NCBI RefSeq assembly: GCF_901709675.1
Contig: NC_051091.1
Location: 6,484,967-6,548,966 of the forward strand
Direction of reading: 5' to 3'
Length of the DNA stretch: 64,000 nucleotides
From: Syngnathus acus
Lineage: Eukaryota > Chordata > Actinopteri > Syngnathiformes > Syngnathidae
In this document: piece by piece, positions 36,301 through 39,354 of the stretch
How the letters are laid out: every line of letters starts with the position of its first letter
Numbering within the stretch: position 1 is the first letter of the stretch
The notes under the pieces: model-generated
The model's database searches: none
What the model saw: the letters and a program-made list of their open reading frames with translations, nothing else
Told to the model about the DNA's origin: nothing
Position numbers and translations under genes: made by a program

Positions 36301-36716
36301 GTAATGGATATTTGGAGAGCCCCAGTGCTCCGTAATATTGTCGCTCTTCTCGTCCAAACTTCGCCGTTTCCTCTTGAAGTGCGCGCTGCTCGGGAACTTG
36401 TCACCGGTTCCGTCCACTCGCACCGGTGTGACTATCTCATAGGGGCCAATGTCCTCTTTTACTGCACGTGTAAACACAACATTGAGGAATGTTACCCTAA
36501 AAAATACCCAAAGTGCTGCATTCATTCATTCATTCATTCATTCATTCATTCATTCATTGACTCCCAACTGTGCCAAAGTAAAGTATACTTAGACTATAGT
36601 CCTATTGAGAAATACTTACCTGTGCTTGGATTCAAGAGCAGTGTCCCCGTGGATGCGTCTGCCGATAATAAATCAGGGAATAGCAGGAATCCCAAGCCCC
36701 AAAAGAGCACATGCAT
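6243..36716 (-). CDS. adamts9: adamts9: secreted ADAMTS metalloprotease with GON domain, 39 coding exons
   Basis: A zinc metalloendopeptidase of the extracellular matrix. Vertebrate ADAMTS9 cleaves proteoglycans such as versican, and its worm relative GON-1 acts in gonad morphogenesis. I joined 39 exons with consistent phases and GT-AG borders; they total 5,799 bases, or 1,932 residues plus stop, almost the human length. Order: signal peptide (1 to about 20), prodomain with a furin site KRSKR ending at R287, catalytic domain with HELGHVFNMPH at 437-447 (catalytic E438) and Met-turn VMA at 464-466, disintegrin-like region (about 505-585), central TSR (about 588-643), Cys-rich and spacer regions (about 644-875), 14 further TSRs (about 876-1729) and GON domain (about 1733-1932). 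The start ATG at 36716 opens a hydrophobic signal peptide. Asn at position 444 is shared with ADAMTS9/20. ADAMTS20 is the main alternative; the neighbouring magi1 favours ADAMTS9. No frameshift or premature stop is seen. Confidence 0.96.
6499..6603 (-). CDS. adamts9: adamts9 exon 38: GON domain (aa 1869-1903)
   Basis: [20 protein letters not shown] through [14 protein letters not shown]. Acceptor ccttcag, donor CAG|GTATCG. Confidence 0.95.
6741..6832 (-). CDS. adamts9: adamts9 exon 37: GON domain (aa 1838-1868)
   Basis: [20 protein letters not shown], then [10 protein letters not shown]. Acceptor tactgtag, donor CAG|GTGAGA. Confidence 0.94.
7299..7432 (-). CDS. adamts9: adamts9 exon 36: GON domain (aa 1793-1837)
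   Basis: [20 protein letters not shown] through [17 protein letters not shown] to NII. A CA repeat lies 18 bases upstream of the acceptor in genome terms. Confidence 0.95.
7450..7498. repeat. CA-rich dinucleotide microsatellite
   Basis: An ACAC tract broken by a few CG and CAA steps, in the intron between adamts9 exons 35 and 36. Confidence 0.9.
7562..7656 (-). CDS. adamts9: adamts9 exon 35: GON domain (aa 1762-1792)
   Basis: [20 protein letters not shown] to NFSEIFGF, phase 2 at the end (TTCAG|GTAAAC). Confidence 0.95.
7943..8037 (-). CDS. adamts9: adamts9 exon 34: start of GON domain (aa 1730-1761)
   Basis: [20 protein letters not shown] to QGNTLK. A poly-A/T run just upstream of the acceptor serves as its pyrimidine tract on the minus strand. 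Confidence 0.93.
8161..8290 (-). CDS. adamts9: adamts9 exon 33: last TSR (aa 1687-1729)
   Basis: [20 protein letters not shown] to RKVCRNLS, ending in phase 1 at AGCT|GTGAGT. Confidence 0.94.
8399..8593 (-). CDS. adamts9: adamts9 exon 32: TSR 14-15 (aa 1622-1686)
   Basis: [20 protein letters not shown] to [11 protein letters not shown], with the longer loop ([17 protein letters not shown]) typical of this repeat in ADAMTS9. Confidence 0.95.
8668..8838 (-). CDS. adamts9: adamts9 exon 31: TSR 13-14 (aa 1565-1621)
   Basis: [20 protein letters not shown] to [12 protein letters not shown]; acceptor cttcag, donor GAG|GTGAGC. Confidence 0.95.
8839..9909 (-). other. adamts9 intron 30, no further feature seen
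   Basis: About 1.1 kb between exons 31 and 30. Open frames here have no family resemblance or splice support. Confidence 0.6.
9910..10086 (-). CDS. adamts9: adamts9 exon 30: TSR 12-13 (aa 1506-1564)
   Basis: [20 protein letters not shown] to [14 protein letters not shown]; acceptor catccag, donor GCG|GTAGGA. Confidence 0.95.
10925..11090 (+). repeat. Truncated extra tail of the nested gene unit
   Basis: This stretch matches the end of the two duplicated units (12775-12935 and 15265-15448), including the shared runs CAGCGCAGTTAAGTGGT and CACGTTGTCTCGCCCCATTC and the end TGACATTACTGTAGCA. It abuts copy 1 exactly where the SINE would start in the full units. I read it as the remnant of an upstream unit that lost its gene. 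Confidence 0.75.
11117..11121 (+). promoter_or_regulatory. TATA-like box of peptide gene copy 1
   Basis: TATAT within AAGATATATTCG lies 68 bases before the ATG, leaving room for a start site and a leader of about 35-40 bases. The same element sits at the same distance in copy 2. It lies just 26 bases inside the duplicated unit. Confidence 0.45.
11185..11254 (+). CDS. Peptide gene copy 1, exon 1 (signal peptide)
   Basis: 23 codons plus one base, ATG to GAAG. Strongly hydrophobic LLLLALLAI core after MRVFVV. Confidence 0.8.
11185..11943 (+). CDS. Nested secreted repeat-peptide gene, copy 1 (93 aa, two exons)
   Basis: I do not recognise this gene. Coding exons are 11185-11254 and 11732-11943, phase 1 at the join, with donor GAAG|GTATGC and acceptor TTCTTTGCAG|TC. 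Exon 1 encodes a signal peptide, [20 protein letters not shown], probably cut near AAE. The mature part has no cysteine and is rich in Pro, Gln, Gly, Ser and Arg. It carries two 11-residue repeats, [11 protein letters not shown] and [11 protein letters not shown], and a third partial GIRS that leads into [13 protein letters not shown] and the end GRHGTQG. RSRR looks like a furin or prohormone convertase site, and GRR like an amidation signal. AATAAA at 12018 followed by GGTGTCCCAGGTGTCT completes a plausible transcript. The gene runs opposite to its host adamts9. It could be a cationic antimicrobial or a signalling peptide; the sequence does not decide. The start was chosen because it alone gives a signal peptide. 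Confidence 0.8.
11732..11943 (+). CDS. Peptide gene copy 1, exon 2 (mature repeat peptide)
   Basis: Begins with the last two bases of the Val codon, then [20 protein letters not shown], and ends at TGA. The 33-base repeat GGCATCCGATCACAGAGTCT... occurs twice and then partly a third time. Other frames are also open here because the repeat lacks stops; this frame is chosen by splice phase and stop position. Confidence 0.8.
12018..12023 (+). terminator. Polyadenylation signal of peptide gene copy 1
   Basis: AATAAA 75 bases past the stop, followed about 20 bases later by GT-rich AAGGTGTCCCAGGTGTCT. Copy 2 has the same arrangement. Confidence 0.7.
12660..12680. repeat. Poly-C run after A/C transition
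   Basis: A C run in the 3' part of unit 1; unit 2 has the counterpart near 15152-15163. Confidence 0.8.
12934..13108 (-). repeat. SINE fragment in unit 1
   Basis: Matches the 3' part of the SINE at 15449-15737 (GGATGCTGGAG, CAGGCAGTAGGCGGTGGACA, GAACTGGACGCCAGCCAATC) with a stretch of about 50-70 bases missing and no tRNA-like head. Confidence 0.75.
13199..13460 (+). pseudogene. Decayed third copy of the nested peptide gene
   Basis: Between the two intact units. GGCATCCCATCAAAACGCAA resembles the third repeat of exon 2, and GTTTCAAATCTCACAATGAACTT matches the 3' UTR of the intact copies with AATAAA changed to AATGAA. One frame, open from 13214, reads [10 protein letters not shown] against [10 protein letters not shown], then stops. 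No signal-peptide exon is found for it. Confidence 0.5.
13596..13600 (+). promoter_or_regulatory. TATA-like box of peptide gene copy 2
   Basis: TATAT 68 bases before the copy 2 ATG, identical in context to copy 1. Confidence 0.45.
13664..13733 (+). CDS. Peptide gene copy 2, exon 1 (signal peptide)
   Basis: [14 protein letters not shown] and following residues; donor GAAG|GTATGC. Confidence 0.8.
13664..14430 (+). CDS. Nested secreted repeat-peptide gene, copy 2 (96 aa, two exons)
   Basis: Paralogue of copy 1. Coding exons are 13664-13733 and 14210-14430 with the same splice signals. The signal peptide differs only at residue 4 (Tyr for Phe). The mature part has EQPKNGF for ELPKNGY, the repeats [11 protein letters not shown] and [11 protein letters not shown], then [21 protein letters not shown] 9-base insertion and nearby changes rewrite the segment between RSRR and the next basic cluster and remove the GRR of copy 1. 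Seven substitutions and the insertion separate the coding regions; none of the substitutions is silent. AATAAA lies at 14505. The function is unknown. Conservation of frame, splice sites, signal peptide and polyadenylation signal argues that it is a working gene. Confidence 0.8.
14210..14430 (+). CDS. Peptide gene copy 2, exon 2 (mature repeat peptide)
   Basis: Acceptor TTCTTTGCAG, then [20 protein letters not shown], two 11-residue repeats, [16 protein letters not shown] and GRHGTQG before TGA. Confidence 0.8.
14505..14510 (+). terminator. Polyadenylation signal of peptide gene copy 2
   Basis: AATAAA 75 bases past the stop, with GT-rich AAGGTGTCCCAAGTGTCT following. Confidence 0.7.
15449..15737 (-). 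mobile_element. tRNA-derived SINE
   Basis: Read on the minus strand it starts GGGCGGCACAGTGGGGCACT with an A-box-like TGGGGCACTGG and a B-box GGTTCGATCC, then a body containing TTTCCTCCCACATTCCAAAA and a tail ending near CCAGCATCC. This is the common tRNA-derived SINE layout of teleosts. It marks the downstream edge of unit 2. Confidence 0.8.
16481..16651 (-). CDS. adamts9: adamts9 exon 29: TSR 11-12 (aa 1449-1505)
   Basis: [20 protein letters not shown] to [14 protein letters not shown]. The two longest introns of the gene (3.9 and 6.4 kb) flank it. Confidence 0.95.
16652..20555 (-). other. adamts9 intron 28, no gene seen
   Basis: A 3.9 kb intron. A TA microsatellite lies at about 17317-17335. 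The 17940-18310 stretch is more GC-rich than its surroundings and has overlapping open frames on both strands, but no splice-supported exon. Confidence 0.6.
17317..17335. repeat. TA dinucleotide microsatellite
   Basis: About nine TA units, followed by GTGTG. Confidence 0.9.
20556..20732 (-). CDS. adamts9: adamts9 exon 28: TSR 10-11 (aa 1390-1448)
   Basis: [20 protein letters not shown] to [17 protein letters not shown]. It has no internal Met, so no start-to-stop frame marks it. Acceptor gtcctcag, donor TCG|GTACGC. Confidence 0.94.
20973..21134 (-). CDS. adamts9: adamts9 exon 27: TSR 9-10 (aa 1336-1389)
   Basis: [20 protein letters not shown] to [17 protein letters not shown] replaces the usual TCGGG. 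Confidence 0.95.
21212..21514. mobile_element. hAT-like miniature element with terminal repeats
   Basis: Begins CAGGGGTGTCAAAC and ends GTTTGACACCAG, an inverted pair. The inner end carries GCGGGCCATATCTGGCCCCC, seen in a very common vertebrate hAT-type non-autonomous element. Flanks GATGCTAA (21204-21211) and TATGCTAA (21515-21522) look like an 8-base target duplication with one change. It lies in the intron between adamts9 exons 26 and 27. Confidence 0.8.
21598..21846 (-). CDS. adamts9: adamts9 exon 26: TSR 8, linker, start of TSR 9 (aa 1253-1335)
   Basis: [20 protein letters not shown] to MSQCPSHSS, a serine/proline linker, then QWRTGPWGA. At 83 codons it is the longest of the TSR exons. 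Confidence 0.95.
22287..22454 (-). CDS. adamts9: adamts9 exon 25: TSR 7-8 (aa 1197-1252)
   Basis: [20 protein letters not shown] to [11 protein letters not shown]; acceptor ctaatag, donor TTG|GTAAGA. Confidence 0.95.
22526..22633 (-). CDS. adamts9: adamts9 exon 24: end of TSR 6, linker, start of TSR 7 (aa 1161-1196)
   Basis: [16 protein letters not shown], then WRFGSWTQ. The Ser/Pro-rich linker between the TSRs varies in this family. Confidence 0.93.
22634..23695 (-). other. adamts9 intron 23, no gene seen
   Basis: About 1.1 kb. A pyrimidine-rich stretch lies near 22920-22990. Confidence 0.6.
23696..23815 (-). CDS. adamts9: adamts9 exon 23: TSR 6 (aa 1121-1160)
   Basis: [20 protein letters not shown] to ATRPTDTQ. 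It has only one internal Met and is easily missed; found by phase, a cccag acceptor and a CAG|GTAAGG donor. Confidence 0.94.
23816..24595 (-). other. adamts9 intron 22, no feature seen
   Basis: AT-rich intron of about 780 bases between exons 23 and 22. Confidence 0.6.
24596..24757 (-). CDS. adamts9: adamts9 exon 22: TSR 5-6 (aa 1067-1120)
   Basis: [20 protein letters not shown] to [11 protein letters not shown]; donor CAG|GTAAGA. Confidence 0.95.
25220..25384 (-). CDS. adamts9: adamts9 exon 21: TSR 4-5 (aa 1012-1066)
   Basis: [16 protein letters not shown] to [13 protein letters not shown], phase 0 on both sides. The long plus-strand open frame across this exon is a shadow. Confidence 0.95.
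25478..25688 (-). CDS. adamts9: adamts9 exon 20: TSR 3, start of TSR 4 (aa 941-1011)
   Basis: [20 protein letters not shown] to [15 protein letters not shown]. From here to exon 33 each exon starts at the first Cys of a TSR and ends just after the Trp of the next, so every TSR straddles an intron. Confidence 0.95.
25791..25917 (-). CDS. adamts9: adamts9 exon 19: TSR 2 (aa 899-940)
   Basis: [20 protein letters not shown] to [10 protein letters not shown], ending in phase 2 at CTGAG|GTTTGT. Confidence 0.94.
26350..26479 (-). CDS. adamts9: adamts9 exon 18: end of spacer, TSR 2 begins (aa 856-898)
   Basis: [20 protein letters not shown], then [15 protein letters not shown]. Confidence 0.94.
26637..26803 (-). 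CDS. adamts9: adamts9 exon 17: spacer (aa 800-855)
   Basis: [20 protein letters not shown] through [15 protein letters not shown] to EIVVQ. The acceptor is ccctgcag and the donor CAG|GTAAAC. Confidence 0.94.
26804..27377 (-). other. adamts9 intron 16, no feature seen
   Basis: AT-rich intron between exons 17 and 16. Other introns of 300-500 bases in this gene (for example 30104-30526 and 30674-31159) are likewise empty of recognisable features. Confidence 0.6.
27378..27473 (-). CDS. adamts9: adamts9 exon 16: spacer (aa 768-799)
   Basis: [20 protein letters not shown] to PEDDNYL. The IPxGATNIxV motif is the usual start of the ADAMTS spacer. Confidence 0.94.
27598..27715 (-). CDS. adamts9: adamts9 exon 15: Cys-rich domain to spacer (aa 729-767)
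   Basis: [20 protein letters not shown], the conserved CGVCGGD turn, then TFNIVRY. An upstream AG at 27719-27720 could add one Gln by NAGNAG-type acceptor choice. Confidence 0.92.
28182..28318 (-). CDS. adamts9: adamts9 exon 14: Cys-rich domain (aa 683-728)
   Basis: [15 protein letters not shown] to [17 protein letters not shown], with acceptor tggccag and donor AGG|GTGAGG. Confidence 0.94.
28411..28592 (-). CDS. adamts9: adamts9 exon 13: end of central TSR, Cys-rich domain (aa 622-682)
   Basis: [18 protein letters not shown], then [18 protein letters not shown]. The donor is the less common GGAA|GTCAGT; it fits the phase needed to rebuild the Ile codon at the join. Confidence 0.9.
29008..29153 (-). 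CDS. adamts9: adamts9 exon 12: end of disintegrin region, central TSR (aa 574-621)
   Basis: HCKHGLC, then [18 protein letters not shown], the Trp and Cys signature of the central thrombospondin repeat. Ends GT|GTGAGC, phase 2. Confidence 0.94.
29762..29866 (-). CDS. adamts9: adamts9 exon 11: disintegrin-like region (aa 539-573)
   Basis: [20 protein letters not shown] to [11 protein letters not shown]; 35 codons, phase 0 on both sides. Confidence 0.95.
29962..30103 (-). CDS. adamts9: adamts9 exon 10: disintegrin-like region (aa 491-538)
   Basis: [18 protein letters not shown] to [16 protein letters not shown]. The acceptor is cttaatag and the donor ATG|GTAAGT. Confidence 0.95.
30527..30673 (-). 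CDS. adamts9: adamts9 exon 9: third zinc ligand and Met-turn (aa 442-490)
   Basis: [17 protein letters not shown] completes the HExxHxxxxxH zinc site. QQHVMAPTL is the Met-turn. It ends in YITEFL with an unusual but valid donor, GA|GTATGT. Confidence 0.95.
31160..31265 (-). CDS. adamts9: adamts9 exon 8: zinc-binding active site helix (aa 407-441)
   Basis: [14 protein letters not shown] through [19 protein letters not shown]. It carries the first two zinc-ligand histidines and the catalytic Glu of HExxH. Ends CACGT|GTGAGT, phase 2. Confidence 0.95.
31408..31448 (-). CDS. adamts9: adamts9 exon 7: catalytic domain, 41-base exon (aa 393-406)
   Basis: [14 protein letters not shown]. It is too short to stand out as an open frame. 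Found from the flanking signals (tccatag acceptor, TTAG|GTAAGT donor) and the required phases. Confidence 0.93.
31529..31653 (-). CDS. adamts9: adamts9 exon 6: catalytic domain (aa 352-392)
   Basis: [20 protein letters not shown] to HHDTAILIT, ending in phase 2 at ACAAG|GTGCAC. Confidence 0.94.
31738..31821 (-). CDS. adamts9: adamts9 exon 5: catalytic domain (aa 324-351)
   Basis: 28 codons, [20 protein letters not shown] to NNEQ, with acceptor ttcag and donor CAG|GTAAAT. Confidence 0.95.
32178..32335. repeat. Possible DNA-transposon fragment
   Basis: GGGAAGGAAAAGTCTACACA followed by CCCCTGTTCAAA and an AT-rich body resembles a dispersed fish DNA-transposon end. I see only one end and no clear target duplication. 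Lies in adamts9 intron 4. Confidence 0.35.
32591..32925 (-). CDS. adamts9: adamts9 exon 4: end of prodomain, furin site, start of catalytic domain (aa 212-323)
   Basis: A basic and serine-rich linker leads to the furin-type site [16 protein letters not shown] at residue 287, then the first strand and helix of the protease domain ([11 protein letters not shown]). Ends ATC|GTAAGT, phase 0. Confidence 0.95.
32926..34416 (-). other. adamts9 intron 3, no feature seen
   Basis: About 1.5 kb without a supported exon or recognisable repeat. Confidence 0.6.
34417..34579 (-). CDS. adamts9: adamts9 exon 3: prodomain (aa 158-211)
   Basis: Encodes [16 protein letters not shown] through [11 protein letters not shown] to ACDTS. 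The acceptor is cttctcag and the donor TTCAG|GTAAAG, phase 1. Confidence 0.93.
35000..35150 (-). repeat. Decayed SINE remnant
   Basis: CATCCATCCATCTGCTGCCT, then AACATTCACACCACTGCATG and TTTTTGAAATGCGGGAG, echo the body of the SINE at 15449-15737 with many changes. In adamts9 intron 2. Confidence 0.45.
35155..35240. mobile_element. hAT-type miniature element fragment
   Basis: CGATTAATCAACAAACTCCT, then GACAGATTAATCGATTATTA, matches the palindromic ATTAATCGATTA core of a widespread fish hAT-type element. The ends are not both visible. Confidence 0.5.
36053..36079. repeat. ATA trinucleotide microsatellite
   Basis: Nine AAT units ending eight bases from the adamts9 exon 2 donor, so close that length change could affect splicing context. 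Confidence 0.9.
36088..36461 (-). CDS. adamts9: adamts9 exon 2: prodomain (aa 33-157)
   Basis: Begins [16 protein letters not shown], typical of the ADAMTS9 prodomain. It contains HYRISAFGQ and the prodomain cysteine in HCFYKG, and ends CSGL|GTGAGT in phase 0. A glutamate run lies near the 3' end. Confidence 0.95.
36519..36558. repeat. ATTC tetranucleotide microsatellite
   Basis: Ten TTCA units in adamts9 intron 1. Confidence 0.95.
36620..36716 (-). CDS. adamts9: adamts9 exon 1: start codon and signal peptide (aa 1-32)
   Basis: The ATG at 36716-36714 begins [17 protein letters not shown], a hydrophobic secretion signal. The exon ends CACAG|GTAAGT in phase 1. A second ATG at 36712 lies in another frame and has no such signal. 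Confidence 0.88.
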
Positions 36717-37270
36717 GATTGTCCACTTTCAGAGGAGAGCGGCAGCTTGTAGCTACTCCTGTAATCTTAGTCCTAATAATAACACCAAGAATGTCAATAA
36801 TAATAAGCACTATGATAAATAATCTATTCCCCCGGGCAGTCCAGCATTTCCGTCTGTGGTCCCCACGCCACATCCAACACAGTGTGTTATCCTCGACTCG
36901 CGTAGTACGGATGTTCTCTGGCCGCCGAGGTACACTGCTGCTGGGACGTGAGAGCTCCGCAAGTTCCGAGGCCAACATGCATACTGCACAGAGGGGTGGG
37001 CTGCTCCAAAAAGGTCTGCTCCGCTACAGAGTGAGCGTGTGTGTGTGTGTGCGCGCGCGCGCGTACTGAAAGTCTGCACCAGCTCTCTCCCCCGGCGAGG
37101 GGCGGGCTCAGACAGCCAAGGTACACTTTTGCACAAGCTTCTCCCGTCAACTGGTGGTCGCGCGTCCCTTTTTGGTTCTCAGGTGCCAGCGTGCTGCACT
37201 ACCGCGTGTGAGTGTTTTAATCACCACAAGCCATGCAGGGGTCCCCGTAATCACAGTGGCCCACTATAAG
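36717..37270 (-). promoter_or_regulatory. adamts9: Presumed adamts9 promoter and 5' leader
   Basis: Sequence upstream of the start codon. It is richer in CpG than the surroundings, has a GC-box-like GGGGCGGG at about 37093-37100 and a GT/GC alternating tract at 37036-37063. No TATA box is obvious. Promoter status is inferred from position and CpG content. Confidence 0.5.
37036..37063. repeat. Alternating GT/GC tract
   Basis: GTGTGTGTGTGTG running into GCGCGCGCGCGCG; alternating purine-pyrimidine DNA of the kind able to form Z-DNA. Confidence 0.9.
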
Positions 37271-39292
37271 GAATTCTCATAAGAAATTCAAATTATGGGA
37301 TAATAACTTTCTTTCAAAAATTTGGGGTTAATCTGGTTTTAAGAGTGGGAATTTGCAGCGGTGCAAAACAGTGACCATGACAGTAAAGTAGGGGCCCAAA
37401 TAGACAAATACCTGCCCTTGGGCGACTGGTGACTTAATCTTAGCACGGAGGGAGACTTAATAGTTGATGAGAGTGAGAAAATGCAAACTGGCAAGCAGCA
37501 GCGCAATATACAGTAGTGGTTTAGGGTATTAAGGAGGTGCTGCAAAAGGGATTGAGAGGGGATCATGGTAATGGCTTTATGAGCCGTAACCCCCTCGGTG
37601 GGACAATGCAGCCTGTATGGATGCCTTCATAGGTGCTTTGTTATTTGGGAGATCAAAGTGTGGGTTCTCCTGCACCATTCATGCAGCCCCCCCCCCCCAC
37701 TCACAGCCCCATGCAGGTGCAGTGTCTATTATCGGGATAGGCGGTATCTTCATTCACAAGTGAAATTGATTCCATGGTCAATTGTGCCTTTGTGTTGTTA
37801 AAAAAAGAAAAATCTGTTGGGGCATACTACCCGAAGTGACAGCAAATGGGTTTAATTTGAGATGCCAGGGTTTTGACTGCATGCTTGACTTCTATCAAGG
37901 AGTAAATATTTTTCACCTACTCGTGGATTGGAATTTTTTCTAGAAGTGATATGTCGAGGAAAATGTGTGGACTTTAAAAGTCACTCCAGTTCACTGGCTT
38001 CCTTCCATCTTTCTCAATAGGGAAGTCATTACAGTTGTGTGTGTGTTCTCAGTGGTCACCGAGGTCATCAGAGTCATCCCCCTCACTTGTGTGCAGGCTA
38101 CATCATTCAGGGCAGTTACGTATCAGCAGTGTAAACTTCACTTCCCCTCCAGATCAGATAATCGGTCCGCGGGGAACGGAAAGCTTGAATGAAGTGGCCA
38201 AGCCCGGACTGGGATTTCAAAGAGATACACTTTAATTGTGGAGCTCTCCAAATCTCTTTTTACTCTCTCTCAGCCCCACCCAAGCTGACGCTCTTGCCCC
38301 AGTGAACTTGTCCTAGGACAAGTCAATCTCTCTGTGCAACGAGTAATATATAACAAACCTTTTTTAAAAAATAAATAAAAAACAACACCCCAGCACTAAC
38401 TGAATTTAAAAAAAAAAAGCTAAATAACAACAAACCTTAGCCAAAACCATCACATCCCTGTCGCAGACAGTTCTATTATCCGCCTCAGGCATGCGTGCTT
38501 GTCTGCTGTAGGTTCATGTGTGTTAAAGCATTAGTAACGTGACCGCTCACTTAATAAATCTCATGTCAACATGGCAGCAATTAGTTTCAATCCCAGCGAT
38601 ACAGACACATATGGCTCCCCAAAAACCTTGCAGGCATCACAGTACAACCGCAGTCAAACACATACAGATGGGTACTGGCATGTTCCGCCATCAAACTCTG
38701 ACACATGTCCTCACTGTTTTAATGAGCCCGCCGGCGCTTCGGAGCTCGGGTAGAGAAACCGGCGCTTCTCTGAACGCGCCTTCAAGTTGACCTTGGATAG
38801 CTCGACACGTGAAGAGCAATTACTGTATTTGAAAAGCTCTGCAAAAGAGGGCCCTGGACACTGCTCAAGTGGTACAACAGCTGTCAGCGGCTCCCGTCCA
38901 TGTCGGAACACTATCCAGATTCTTTATGTCTTTCTGCAGATAGTGAATGACATCCAACTAATCAGCCCCAAGAGAAAACGTCAACGATGCAGCGTGGCAC
39001 GGCTTGGATGTGACGCTCATACGAGCCGCTTGATCCCGGAGTTCCAGCAGCCCTTCGGTACTTCCAAGAACGACTTTGTTTACAGCAGTAAAAGGCTCAG
39101 TGAGTCATTGGCTTCACTTGTAAAACGGCATGGCTTTCTTCATAACACATAGACGTTGAGTGCAAGATGATGGCGAGCTGATTAGGTTACAACGATGAGA
39201 GTGCATTAGAGGTGAAAGTGAACCCGTTTGGTGCAGTGATATGACCGAGGCCAGACAGATTCTGTCTTGTTTGGACCTAGCAGGCTACTTAC
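37271..39292. other. Intergenic DNA upstream of adamts9, no gene seen
   Basis: Low-complexity A and C runs and short unsupported open frames only. Confidence 0.6.
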
Positions 39293-39354
39293 TTTACATT
39301 GTTGACCATACGCCATTGTACTTTGAGATGGTTCCTTCTTCCTCTTGTTGAATT
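39293..39354 (-). other. Exon-like segment of unknown transcript
   Basis: On the minus strand, 62 bases are framed by a strong acceptor (pyrimidine-rich CCCTGTTTTTCCAG) and a strong donor (TGTAAA|GTAAGT). It codes for nothing I recognise. It lies 2.6 kb upstream of the adamts9 start, so it could be an alternative 5' leader exon or part of a non-coding RNA. Confidence 0.35.
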
